Positions 21,143 through 32,900 of a DNA stretch of 64,000 nt are shown here, one piece after another. Under the pieces are notes generated by a model that saw only the letters and a program-made list of their open reading frames with translations, was not told where the DNA came from and searched no databases. Source of the stretch: Heliopora coerulea (taxonomy: Eukaryota; Cnidaria; Anthozoa; Scleralcyonacea; Helioporidae); contig JASJOG010000330.1 in NCBI GenBank assembly GCA_030142905.1, positions 1 through 64,000 of the forward strand. Reading direction: 5' to 3'. A program made the translations under genes and the position numbers. Every line of letters begins with the position of its first letter. Position 1 is the stretch's first letter.

Positions 21143-22840
21143 TTTTAAGCTCTCGTCGAGAGTCACGAATGAACTCGAAAACACTTGAATAGCTTTAACC
21201 TTAACCACAGCTTCATCTTGACGTCTTACTTTCACTGATGGTCTAATTATATTGGAGGAGTTGTTAACCGCTTTCGTAGGGGAACTAGATGAAAAATCTG
21301 GATACCTTACGAGAAATAGAAGATGTCACGAGAAGATGTCACGAGAAATTGTTAGAAATTGTCACGAGAAATTGTCACAAAACAGTAGGTCAGATTGCGT
21401 GTTTTTTTTGGTTTTCTTTTTTTTTGATGACGAAAGACAGACGAGGACTGTGAGTTAGCCAGCGAAGTCAATCAGCGGAATGTAAATGTAAAAAGTTGTT
21501 GTGGCGAGAGTGCTTTAGGTTTGATGAACTTTACGGCGCAATGTTTTGGTTACAAAAGAGTAGCATTACCACATCATGCCATTCGTTTGTTCGAAAGTGA
21601 TCTAGGAATGTATTTTTGTTGAAACTTGAAACAGGTATTGAGACATACTATATTATCTGGTCTCATGTCAGTACGTCGTCACACGTTATTAACACTTTCC
21701 AATGAACTTTATTTTGAGACGTAAATGGTAATTTTCCTAAATCACATTCTAAAAGGGGAAAAAAACCTTGGTGAAAGTCACCAAACACGAGACAAAACGT
21801 TTAAAAGAGAAAACAGAGGTTTTGAACGAAAGTTCTTTTGATAGAAGCAATCGAGAATAGTTGAAAAGTGGTGGTAGTAAAACGCTGACAAACTCCAACA
21901 TTTGATGAAGTAAAATGTCGGACATGCAAATTAAAAACGGTATGAGAAACAGTGAGATAATGTCAGGTCCAAACATGTTCAGTTGAATCATACAATCAGC
22001 TTTACCGTACCGAGTGTGTAGTTATGACACAGTTCACTTTCTGGATATGGTGAGTCTGCGAGGAAAGACCTTGACATAGTAATAAAGGGAGGTGAAAAAT
22101 CGCTTTTTATCGACAAAGCACGCTGGGAAGGTTCGTAAAAAAAGCCCACCGAGAGACAACTAGTCAACTGGGGGATGGTGATCAATTAAATTTCTATTCA
22201 ATTTAATAACTTTATTTAACCACGATAAAACAATCAGCAAAGCAAAGTTGGTGGGGTCGTGTATTTCAACTAATTATTAAAATGCAAAGTAGAAGTAACT
22301 ATATGCCTCAAGATATACGTATGTATATGTATATAAACCTTAGAATCTATAAATTTAAATATAAAATTAATTTATTAACCCAAAAAAGAACTAAAAATAT
22401 TCATAAGTAGGACTTTTGTGGTTAATAATGGCTGCGATCGGATCAAAATTTCAGTTTTACAAATGTCAAATTTAGTTAGTATGCCCTCTGATGCAAATGG
22501 TTGCGTGTCTACGCTAGTGAATTTAGATTAAATAAAATGAATGTATTTTTGCGTTAATGCGTTTGAGGCTGGCGTTAATGATAGTATATTTTCTGGTAAT
22601 GAACAGCAAAAGTTATGAAATGCAGATCTCATGTCAAAAGAACTGGTATGACAGTGCTGTCTATTTTGAGTGTGCCTTTTCAATACGCAAAGGTGCCTCC
22701 GAAAGGTTTCGCCCCTCCCAACCCACACTTGTTTCCTACGCCACTAATCATAACGTGAGCTTGAATTGGTTTCTTAATGATCTAAACATAGAAATTTTGA
22801 AGAATTCGTTCTTTGGAAACTATCCCACTACATAAGAGAA
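21143..22840. repeat. Duplicated upstream flank of copy A
   Basis: Matches about 32.90-34.87 kb. It contains short GTCACGAGAAATTGT repeats (about 21328-21375) and, near 22190-22262 on the minus strand, a TTAAATAAAGTTATTAAATTG tail typical of LINE 3' ends. Weak open frames are shared by both copies; I do not support any as a gene. Confidence 0.6.
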
Positions 22841-22969
22841 CAAATGAAGAACCTCGTTAAAACTATTTCATTTATGTGCTTATTGTCGTGATTCGATGAG
22901 GTTTACAACCAACTGAATATATAAACACAATTTTACAAAGTTAACGAACAAATTTTAGTTTTTTTCCTC

Positions 22970-25599
22970 AGGCAGAGTAACAAGAAAAAGAGTGAACATA
23001 GTAACCACAAAACAAACTCATCAAGAAATACTCTTTCAAGCCTAAAAGATAGATATTTCACTCACGTTTAAGAAACAACGGAAAAATCTCTATTTTTACG
23101 TCGGCGCCGAAGCGGGACGGTGGGTGAAGAAAATGGACAACCTCCTCCGGAAGTAAAAATGACATGCGCTCGTCGTCGCTGTCGCAGAAAGCCCCAATTT
23201 CTTAAGTTCGCTATTATCAAGACATTAGTGGAAACAGAAAAACAGAAAATAGTGAAAAGCATCCCCCTCCGTTCTCTACAACAAATCACATTTTTTCATT
23301 AAGCGTTTCGTGCTTGGGATTTGTGTTTTCGGGATTCGTCGAGAATTTGAGGAAGGCGTATTTGTCTGTACGATTTCATTGGACAGCATGATGGTCGTAC
23401 ATTGTTCACTTACTTGAGTCTTGAGAGCACAAACAATGCACGAAATTGACCAAAGATGTCCGAAACGTAACCGAAGGTAGCTGAGTTCATAAAAGATCCA
23501 CAAAGGTCTTTGATATCGGTGCTTTCCCTGATCCGTCCCTTGTTTGTAAAAGACTTATTTTGCATCAGTAACCTTTCATTCGGTTCTTCATTTTAAACTT
23601 GTGGAAAAAAAAGACACAACAGGATACAGAAACTGTTTAAGAAGGTGAAATTGTTCGGTGCGGTCGAAGACTTTGAGATATATCTGGAAGTGAGATGTCA
23701 GTTGTGACTTTCAGGTAGAAGTCCCAATGAAATTAAAAAGAAGTCTCTTTTTAAGTCTCTAAATTTATTTTGTGTATACGAATTTGTGTTAAAGTTGTGA
23801 CAGGTGGTGGCGTAATCATATCCTTCTCATGATATGTCGTAAGATGAAGGATGGTAAAGAAGAACGATCGTGGGCAAGGTTTTTCACCAGAGGGAGGAGA
23901 GCCGGGCAGAGAGAAACTATAAAATAACGCGCGTGTGATATGAAAATTGCTTCTTTGGGTTAAGGCAAATTCAGCGTAATTTTTTTATTATAAGAACAAT
24001 TCTCGTTCTCTAGCATCTAAAATGAAGGTTTTGAACACATTCTTTCGATTAAGAGGGTGGAATCCTAACGCTAAGCGTATTTAGAGAATTTCTCTTAATC
24101 TATTTAAAGTACAAGTCTTAACTTGACTAAGTTGTCACTTAAAAAGTGTATTACTACAGCTTTCTTCGTTTGACATTCGTTTGTTAATTATTGCATTACA
24201 TTTCTTTTTGCTAACTTGTACCGTAACTGGTTAAAAAGCTGAAAGACATGAATAATGAAAATTGTTGAGACCTGATTAACGTGTTATAGTTGCCATAATT
24301 TCCCATAAGCTATAAGTTTGACCAAGAGATATTAACCGTTTTCTGTCCCTGACGTGTCACCTTGACGAGTAAAATAGTGTGGCGTTAGCCAGGGTAAAAT
24401 TAAAATGGCGGGTAGGGTCAGGGAAGAGCTAAGAAATATTATCATATCCACTTTTATTTGTGCTTGATTAGTCTGCGGGCACTTAATTCAGTAAAAGGTT
24501 ATTTGTTGCGGCAGAAAAGTTATGCGTTAATTGTTACTACAAACTTACACTAACTTTTTTCTGTTGGTAAAAGTCTAAAGGGGTCAAATGGCCTGCTTTG
24601 TTCCCCCATTCCGTCGACCATTTGGAGAAGGTAGGTGGTGGATCGCCGAAAAGAAAAAAATCAGAGAAAACTTTAATGAAAAGATTATAGAAAATGTCAG
24701 AGAATGAAGAGATCAAACTAACGCCAAAGAAAAACTTAGAAAACAGTTTACTAAAATATCAGAGAAATAGTCGACAAATTTTCGGAGTAAATGACAAAGG
24801 TTGGAGAAAAGGTTAGAAAAGATTAGAGAAGATAAGAGATAAGAGCAAAGAAAAGATTTTAAAAAGCGCAATGTCTGAGAGCATTATTAGAACGTAATGT
24901 GTTAGAACATTAAAAACAATATTTCGTGGAATAATGATTTATTAGCAGAGATGAATAAAAAATGTAGTATATTTACATTTGTTATTCTTATCTTTAAAAC
25001 TGTTCGTTTCATTCGATTTTGTGTTCTTCAACTGTAATAACCATAAGGCTAATCTAGACAGTTAGCTGGTTAGAATAATTATTTAAATAGTAGACAAAGA
25101 GTTATCAATATATAGACTACACAATGCATATAATTAAATATAACAGATAATTAAAATATAGAAGAGTTGGTTGTACAATATCAGTGAAAAAATATACGAT
25201 AGAGAGTTCAAAAAAAAAAGAATACTTGAGAATAATTGAAGGATAAAAGAAAAAAGGAAAAATAATAATGACTCAATTAGAATCAATATTTATGTACTGC
25301 TGGAATATACCATTCTTCAGTTCCACTTTAAACAGAGATCTCTTAAGTTCTTTTGTTTGTTCACTAATTAAAATCCAAATTATTGCACCTACAAATCTTA
25401 TATTAAATATAACCGTATTCGCTATCTGTGCTTCCTTTAAAAAAAAGCATATAACGTTAGCTTTAAAGAGCTTCCCCGAGATTATATTCTATAGGGCTTT
25501 TCAAACATGGAGGTTTTGGTGCCGGTTGCTTCATGCCATAGTGAAAAATTAACGGATTGTTTGGTTCAAAAGTTTCCTTATTGATCTTGTATATCTAAG
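22970..25599. repeat. Second duplicated block, copy 1
   Basis: Matches about 34.99-37.61 kb and 54.52-57.17 kb. Contents in order: a GGAAGTAAAAATGACAT motif, the GAGAGCACAAACAATGCACG segment near 23.4 kb, one copy of the ACGAGTAAAATAGTGTGGCG motif near 24.36 kb, the purine-rich block at 24650-24870, and the family 3' UTR block near 25440-25590. No gene recognised. Confidence 0.7.
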
Positions 25600-27026
25600 T
25601 TAAATGAAAATTACACTACTATCATGAACTATAGCGACTGGACCATTTGGATGACAGATAATAGATGTCATAGATTGTGAATGTAAAGATAACATTAATG
25701 GGTTTTTTCAGTATCAGAATAATTTAACAAATAATGAACGTCAGTTTTGTGGTACAAGGTACAAACAATAATTTTTTCATTGATGGGATCAAATGCCACA
25801 CCCACTAGTGTGTAATCCTCAGGTAGTTTAAATGTTTGTGTTAACTCTCCTTCTTCCTTGTAGATATAAACAGTATTTGGATCTTCTCCTGCTGTAATTA
25901 CTTCGTTCTTGTGAGAAATACTGAAGCAGTAAATGTCGTGCACAGAAAAGCTGTATTTTAGTTGGCCACTGTTCTCACAAACAAAGATACGCTCTCCATC
26001 TTCCACATAGCAGGAGATAATAATATTTTTGTGTTTGCTTACGGCTACACGACGACTTAAGTATCTATCTATTGAACCATTAAGAAATTCCATTGGCGAT
26101 TGTTGTTTAATCTTACCATTCGTATCATAAACAAATAATTTATGACAGTAACCATTGTGAGTTTGTTCAGACATTGTGACGATGTACACATTATCCTCCC
26201 CGTCGATAACCATGGTGCACACGTCAAAACCACTTGCTTCTGTGTCCTCCTTTGGAAGACGACAAAAGTCCTGGATATCACCTCTACTGTTGATAAGAAC
26301 GATAGAGGGCTATTTCCATGCCATAATCTCTCCTTTGCTATTCACAGTCAAAGCATTGTAAAGATATGCAGATGGAATTAGATTGGGTGCTTGGATTCCA
26401 AACTTCTCTATTTCGTTTATTATATCATTTTCAGCAGTTACTGTCATTGGGTGCATACTGATTTCCTCGAGATGTATTTGTGGCCAGTTGAAGAGATACG
26501 ATGCCTTCGTAGTAAATTTTTTGATGAAATCGAACAATACAAAATTAATCAAAAACACAGACTTCATGTTCTCAACCCGCTTCGTTCTATTAAAGAGTGA
26601 TCTTATCCCACTTTTGAACTGAACAGCAAACATTTTCTTAACGGCTTTCATGTCATGAAGTTCTTCAAGGTAGACCTTACAAGCAACAACTGCTGCATCT
26701 GGGTCGTCGAGACTTCCAAGAATTCGGCTTATCACTTGAAGTTTTGTGGCCAATATTCTGTCCTCTGTGCTCAATGCTCCGTTGCTGAATGTATCTGTGG
26801 CTTTTGTCCCGCGCAGCTTTAAAACAGGATTTAGCTTCTATAAAAGTATTTGCGGATGTGACATGCAACTTTTTAATTGCATGCGAAAGAGCCAAAGCAT
26901 CATTGAAAACGGTGTTTTTACCACAATTCGAGTTACTGGCCTCCATCATCGTTAATCCATCGGTTTGACTGGCATCTTCCTTCTGATCTTCTGCAAATGG
27001 AGCTCCGTCATTCGTCGCCTTATCAC

Positions 27027-28361
27027 ATGGTATTGCTTCAGTGTCTTGAGAATAAGTTTGGTTTTGGCGGAACTGCTTTGATGTGGTTCCGCTCGTATCT
27101 GTCGGGCAGATTTCAACAAGTAGTGATTGATGGCGTAAAGTCTGGCAAGTTTGACATCAACTTAGGTGTACCCCAAGGTTCCTTTCTTGGACCACTATTG
27201 TTTTCCATCTACACGAGTCAGATATTTGACATCGTTTGTGAACATCTTCCTACAGTGCATTGCTACTCTGATGATACCCAAATGTACCTGGCTTTTCTGC
27301 CGGATAATTGTGCTTCTCAAGATTTGGCCGTCGCCGCGATGGAGGCGTGTATAAGGGATGTGCGGGGATGGATGATCCAAGACAAGCTTAAGATCAATGA
27401 TGATAAGACTGAGTTTATTCTTATTGGCACCCGTGCTCAGCTGGAGAAAGTGAAGATTGATAGTCTAGTGATTGGAGACTCTGTAGTTTCTTCTAGTAGT
27501 GAGCCCATAAGAAATTTAGGTACATAGTTCGACAGTAATTTTACCATGAGCACGCATATTACGAAAATATGTAAAGCTAGTTTCTTTTATCTTCACAACG
27601 TAAGCTGTATTAGAAAGTTTTTAAGCCAAGAAATTACGGAGACTCTAATACATGCACTTGTGACTAGTCGTCTGGACTATTGTAATTCGCTACTGTATGG
27701 GTTACCGAATTGTCTTATCTCTAAGCTGCAACGTGTGCAAAACACAGCTGCCAGAGTGATTTTTAAAGCACCTAGATATTGCCACATTACGCCTCTTTTA
27801 ACTGAACTCCACTGGCTGAATATTAGACATAGAATCGACTTTAAAATAATCTTACTTGTACACAAAGCCATTTATGGGGTTGCCCCAGAATACATACGTG
27901 AATTAATATCTTTAAAGCCTGCTTCAAGTTACAGTCTGAGATCTAATAATAAGTGTATGCTTGAACCTCTGACAGTAAGAACACTGCCCACACTTGGAGA
28001 TCGAGCCTTTGCTTGTACGGCTCCACGAATGTGGAATGGATTACCGTTAGAACTTAGGGAAGAACAGAGTATTGAAATTTTTAAACGGAAACTTAAGACT
28101 TATCTTTTTAAGAGGGCGTATTATAACTAGTTGGTGTAAGGATGTTAAATTCTTAAGCTCTTGTATGTTATTTATGATTGATCGTTAAGGTATTCATATT
28201 TAAACTAAGTTACGACTTTTTATGTAAATAACTATTTACTTTTACAGGATTCTTGTTAAGTGTAGTATTTTCAATACTAATTGTAAAGCGCATTTGAAAA
28301 CAGTACTGTTGAATTTGCACTATATAAATAAATATTATTATTATTATTATTATTATTATAG
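27027..28361 (+). mobile_element. 5'-truncated CR1/L2-like LINE inserted in copy B
   Basis: Plus strand, opposite to the host gene. It begins inside the reverse transcriptase and runs to a 3' tail TATAAATAAAT(ATT)n at 28322-28360. Loss of the 5' end and a microsatellite tail are usual for target-primed reverse transcription of this group. Confidence 0.85.
27028..28130 (+). pseudogene. LINE reverse transcriptase, C-terminal part
   Basis: Motifs in order: LGVPQGSFLGPLLF (RT domain 4/B), YSDDTQMY (a variant of the catalytic YADD box, domain C), KLKINDDKTEF (domain D), then a C-terminal region with RLDYCNSLLYGLP and LQRVQNTAARVI, typical of CR1/L2/jockey-type LINEs. One in-frame TAG at 27525-27527 interrupts it. 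Endonuclease and N-terminal RT are absent, so it cannot move by itself. Confidence 0.88.
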
Positions 28362-28619
28362 AAGATCTTTACAGCTTAGACCACCAAGCTTGGTTTTGAT
28401 TTCATCCAATTCTCTTACAATCAGCTGGCAACATCTCTTGTCCATCACGTCTCCTTCTTTCAATTTGCTAGCAGTATGTTCACGAAATTTGTTCTGAAGT
28501 AGGCCAAAAGTGACGTTTAGTACACTGGTTACTACAGAAGACATCTTAACTGTAAGAAAGAAGTAAGATACGGATGACGACTGAGGAGTGTTTGGACCGT
28601 TTGGAAAGAGCTCTTTTAC

Positions 28620-30671
28620 GCACTGGAATACGAAATTTCAGAAATACTCACAGATATTCTCATGTTACCGGAAATATACCTCTGTTGTAACGAGAGAAAC
28701 TAAAAATAAAAAGAATGTTTAAAGATCTTTTAGGTAGCCTCACCGTGAGGCAAAGTTTCATGGACCATTGCCTTAGTCATGGGCTGTAAACTGCGTTTTT
28801 TTATCTCACGTGCTTAACACTATTCTACTGTTTTTAAAAGACAGGAGGGAGGCAAATGCCTAGTGTCCCGCTCTCCCTGAAGCGAATGGATGATTGTTTA
28901 AGTTAAGCTCTCGTGAAGAGTCACGAATGAACTGGAAACATTTGAACAACTTAAAACGACAACTTCATGTTGTCGATATGCTTTCACTGACGGTTTAGCA
29001 GTGTCAAGGAGTTGTTAATTACTCTCTTAGAGAAACTGGATAAAGAATGTGCACAGCTTGCAAGAAAAATAATCACGGGAGATGTCATGAGAATTTGTTA
29101 GAAAAACAGCGGGTGGGATTGCGTGTTTTAAGTTTTTTTGAATGATGAAAGACGGTCGACGACTGTGAGTTAGATGAAGTCAATTAGGAACATTTACGAC
29201 ATATGTAGTTGTGACGAGAGTTGTTCTGGTTTCATCATTCATAGACTTTACGATTCGTTGTATTGGTTACAAAAGATTAGCATTACCGCAATATACGATT
29301 CACATGTTGGAACTTGATCCAGGAATGTATTTTTGTTGAAACTTGAAATATTTATTGCGAGATAGCATTTGAGCAGGCTTCATGTGAATATGTCAGCAGA
29401 TATCTTTATCAACTCTCCATGATATTGAGATAGTGTTTAAATTCCCGTGATCTCGTTAACTTTACAATCAGCGGAAAGAGGGAAAAGAAATGGTGGTGAA
29501 AAGGATTCACCTTGGTTTTCTACTACAAATCACATTTTCTCATTCTCCGTTTCGTGTTTGGGAGTCGTCTTTTTGCGATTCGTCGAGAATTTGAGGAAGG
29601 CGTATTTATCTGGGACGATTTCGCTGGACATCATGCTGGTCGTCCGCTGTTCACTTACGAGAGTCTTGAGAGCACAAACAATGCACGAAATTGACCAAAT
29701 GTGTCCTGAACGAAACCGAAAGTGGTTGAGTTCATAGAAGATCCACAAGGATCTTTGATATCAGTGCTTTCCCTGATCACAGTTTATCGATCCAGTGTTT
29801 GTGAAAGACTTATTTTACATCGTTACCCTTTCATTCGGTTCTTCTTTTTAAACTTAAACACAACAGGATACAGCAACTGTTTAAAAAGGAGGAACTATTC
29901 GATGAGAGTGCGGTCGAAAACTTTGAGATATATCTGTAAAGCGAGATATCAGTTGTGACTTTCTGGTATTATAAGTCCCAATGACACTGAGTGTTTATCA
30001 TTGTCTATGTAAATTCCTTTTGTGCCAAATTGTGTAAACGTTCTAGTAGGCTCTAGCGTAATCATAACCTTCCCCGTCCATGATATGTCGTAACACGAAG
30101 GATCACAGAAAAGGCAGCTGCCACATCGCCCAAAAGGAAAAATCAAAGAAATGTTTTGAAGAAAATATAAAAAATGTCAATGAATAAAGAGATCAAACAA
30201 AAGCTAAAAAACCCGAAGAAAAACTCAGGAAAACGTTGACGAAAATATCAGACAAGAAGTGGACAGGTTGGAGAACAGATCAGAAGGGATTAGAAGAGAG
30301 AACAGATAAGAGCATTGAAAAGATTTAAAAAAAACCCAAAAGTGTAATATCTAATACAAACAATATTTTGTGGAATACTAATGATTTATTATTAGATGTT
30401 AAAAATGTAGCATATTTACATTTGTTATTCAAATTTTTCAAACTGTTCGTTTCATTCAATTTTCTATTATTCATTGTTCTTTATTCCTCATCCAAACTTC
30501 ACTCGAACTTTCAGAAAAGTATATAACGCTAGCTTTGAAAAGCTCCTCCGAGATTATGTTTTATGGGGCTTTCTAAACATGGAGGCTTTGATCCCAAATG
30601 CTTCATGCCGTAGTGAAAAATTAACGGATTGTTTGGTTCAGAAGTTTCCTTATTGATCTTGTATATTTAAG
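28620..30671. repeat. Duplicated flank, copy 2
   Basis: Counterpart of 16.87-18.92 kb with very few differences. It includes the shared segment at about 29.54-29.70 kb, the purine-rich block at 30140-30335 and the 3' UTR block of the 30.7-kb gene. No gene recognised. Confidence 0.7.
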
Positions 30672-32330
30672 TTAAATGAAAGTTACGCCACTGTCACGAA
30701 CCAAAGCGACAAGACCATTTGGATGAGAGACAATAATTGGCAGGTATACAGAATGTAAAGATAAAATTTGTGGGTTTTTATCAGTATCAGAATAATTTAA
30801 CAAATAATAAACTCTAGTTTTGATGTAGCAAGTACAAACAATAATTTTTTTATTGATGTGATCAAATGCCACGCCATGTACATCGTGACCCTCAGGTACT
30901 TCAAATGTTTGTTTTAACTTTCCATTTTTCGTGTAGATATAAACAGTATTTCCACAAAGATCAGCTGAAATTATTTCATTCTTGTGAGAAATACTCAAGC
31001 AGTAAATGAAATTCACAGGAAAGCTGTATTTTAGTTGGCCACTGCTGTGGCAAACAAAGATACGGTGTCCATCTTTGACATTGCAGGGGATAATAATATT
31101 TTTGTCTTCGTTTACGGCTACATGACCACTTACGTACCTAATTTCTGAACCATTAAGAAATTGCAATGGCAATTGTTGTTTAATCTTACCATTCGTATCA
31201 TAGACAAATAATTTATAACAGTAACCGTTGTGAGTTTGTTCAGACATTGTGACGATGTACACGTTATCTTCCCCATCTATGGCCATTGCGCAGACATCAA
31301 AACCACTTCCGTCTGTGTCCTCCTTTGGAAGACGACAGAAGTCCTGGATATCACCTCTACTGTTGATAAGAACGACAGAGGGCTGTTCCCATGCAATAAT
31401 CTCTCCTTTGCTATTCACAGTCAAAACATTGTAAAGATATGCAGATGGAATTAGATTGGGTACCTGCACTCCAGACTTCTCTATTTCGTTTATTATTCTA
31501 TTTTCAGCAGTTACTGTCATTGGGTGCATACTGATTTCCTCGAGATGTATTTGTGGCCAGTTGAAGAGATACGATGCCTTCGTAGTAAATTTTTTGATGA
31601 AATCGAACAATACAAAATTAATCAAAAACACAGACTTCACGTTCTCAACCCTCTTCGTTTTATTAAAGCGCGATTTTATCCCACCTTTGAACTGAACCGC
31701 AAACATTTTCTTAACGGCTGGCATGTCATGAAGTTCCTCAAGGTACACCTTACAAGCAACAGCTGCTGCATCTGGGTCGTCGAGACTTCCAAGAATTCGG
31801 CTTATCACTCGAAGTTTTACGGCCAATATTCTGTCCTCTGTGCTCAATGCTTCGTCGCTGAATGCTTCCGAGGCTTTCATATTAGCTTTCTCAAAACATA
31901 ACTTGGTGAAAGGAAAACGGTTTCCAATGGAGATATTCAATGTTGCAATTGCTTGTGAAAGCGCTAAAGCTTGATTGAAAATACGATCTACACGACGCTC
32001 CAATCCACGGACTTCTGTCGTTGTTGATGCTTCAGCTTGATCAATGTCCGTTGTCGTGTCGTGGGCAAATGCAGCCTGATTATGGTTGCACTCATCAAGA
32101 AACAAGTTAAGTTGAGAGACTCCTTTCTCCAGGAAACTGATACTGCTCAGAAGATCATTACCAGCCAGACCGTCAAGTTTGGTTTTGATATCATCCAATT
32201 CTATAACAACATATTGGCGACATTTCTCGTCTATCATGTCTCCTTTCATTTTACCAGCAGTATGGTCACGAAATTTGTTCCAAAGGAGGCCAAAAGTGAC
32301 GTTTAGTACTCTGGTTACTACAGAAGACAT
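30672..32330 (-). CDS. Lineage-specific helical plus beta-propeller (NHL-like) protein, copy C
   Basis: A single open exon of 552 codons, the closest paralogue of copy A. The ATG at 32330 (MSSVVTRVLNVTFGLL) is preceded by the same TTTCTTACAG|TTAAG acceptor; no ATG lies further upstream in frame. Domain order is as in copy A: a helical half with DDIKTKLDGL, the SLDDPDAAAVACKVYLEEL segment and a hydrophobic helix, then propeller repeats (NVYIVTMSEQ, YKLFVYDTNGKIK, NTVYIYTKNGKLKQTF, KIIVCT). It has no stops or frameshifts, and substitutions against A are spread along the whole length, so both may be under selection. Role unknown. Confidence 0.83.
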   Translation of the reverse strand: MSSVVTRVLNVTFGLLWNKFRDHTAGKMKGDMIDEKCRQYVVIELDDIKTKLDGLAGNDLLSSISFLEKGVSQLNLFLDECNHNQAAFAHDTTTDIDQAEASTTTEVRGLERRVDRIFNQALALSQAIATLNISIGNRFPFTKLCFEKANMKASEAFSDEALSTEDRILAVKLRVISRILGSLDDPDAAAVACKVYLEELHDMPAVKKMFAVQFKGGIKSRFNKTKRVENVKSVFLINFVLFDFIKKFTTKASYLFNWPQIHLEEISMHPMTVTAENRIINEIEKSGVQVPNLIPSAYLYNVLTVNSKGEIIAWEQPSVVLINSRGDIQDFCRLPKEDTDGSGFDVCAMAIDGEDNVYIVTMSEQTHNGYCYKLFVYDTNGKIKQQLPLQFLNGSEIRYVSGHVAVNEDKNIIIPCNVKDGHRIFVCHSSGQLKYSFPVNFIYCLSISHKNEIISADLCGNTVYIYTKNGKLKQTFEVPEGHDVHGVAFDHINKKIIVCTCYIKTRVYYLLNYSDTDKNPQILSLHSVYLPIIVSHPNGLVALVRDSGVTFI

Positions 32331-32692
32331 CTTAACTGTAAGAAAGAAGTGAGATACAGATGGCAACAGAGAAGTGTTACTGTTTGAACAAAGTTCTTTT
32401 AGTCACTGGATTATGAAGCTTCAAGATCAGCTATGGTGTACTCACGTTACCGGAAATATTTGTCGGTTGTAACGAGAGAAGCGAAAAATAAAAATTGTTT
32501 AAAAAGTTGTAGCATGGTTGTAGCTTTTGAGTAGGAAAGAGTTTCATGGACTATTGCCTTAATCCTGGCCAGTAAAGTGAGTTTTACTATCCTTATGCTC
32601 TACAGTAGTCTACATTTTTTAATAAGATAGGAAGACGAGAATGTCTAGGTTTTGCACACATGCGGAAATCAGTCAATGATTGTTCAATTTCA

Positions 32693-32900
32693 GCCCCGTT
32701 TGCACGGTTAACATACTTGACACGGTACGGCTAAAATTTGGCACGGATGCCGCTATTTTTGGGCACGGCACGAGTGATTTTCACAGTGTAAACGGTGCGG
32801 ACTTCTTAAAATTTAGCCGTGCCGAGCACTTCTATGTATGCAGGTCTAGGCACGGCTAATTTACCTTGCCGTGCCCAAAAGTTACACTGTAAAGGAGGTT
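32693..32900. mobile_element. MITE-like element rich in GGCACGGC, copy 2
   Basis: The counterpart of 20937-21142 in the second duplication unit, differing at only a few bases. It has the same inverted GGCACGGC/GCCGTGCC motifs and the same position relative to the gene. Confidence 0.5.

Larger units (their letters stand above)
25600..28544 (-). pseudogene. Helical/beta-propeller family, copy B, split by a LINE
   Basis: Minus strand: the N-terminus starts at ATG 28544 (MSSVVTSVLNVTFGLL) and breaks at about 28362, where a LINE lies. Homology resumes at about 27027. Defects include a frameshift near 26.8 kb, an in-frame TAG at 26310 where intact copies read Gln (AWKQP becomes AWK-stop-P), and a lost base near 25.70 kb that shifts the frame after LLNYSDTEK. 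About 80 bp present at the 16.6-kb copy are also missing at the LINE junction. The ancestral stop TAA is at 25600-25602. Confidence 0.85.
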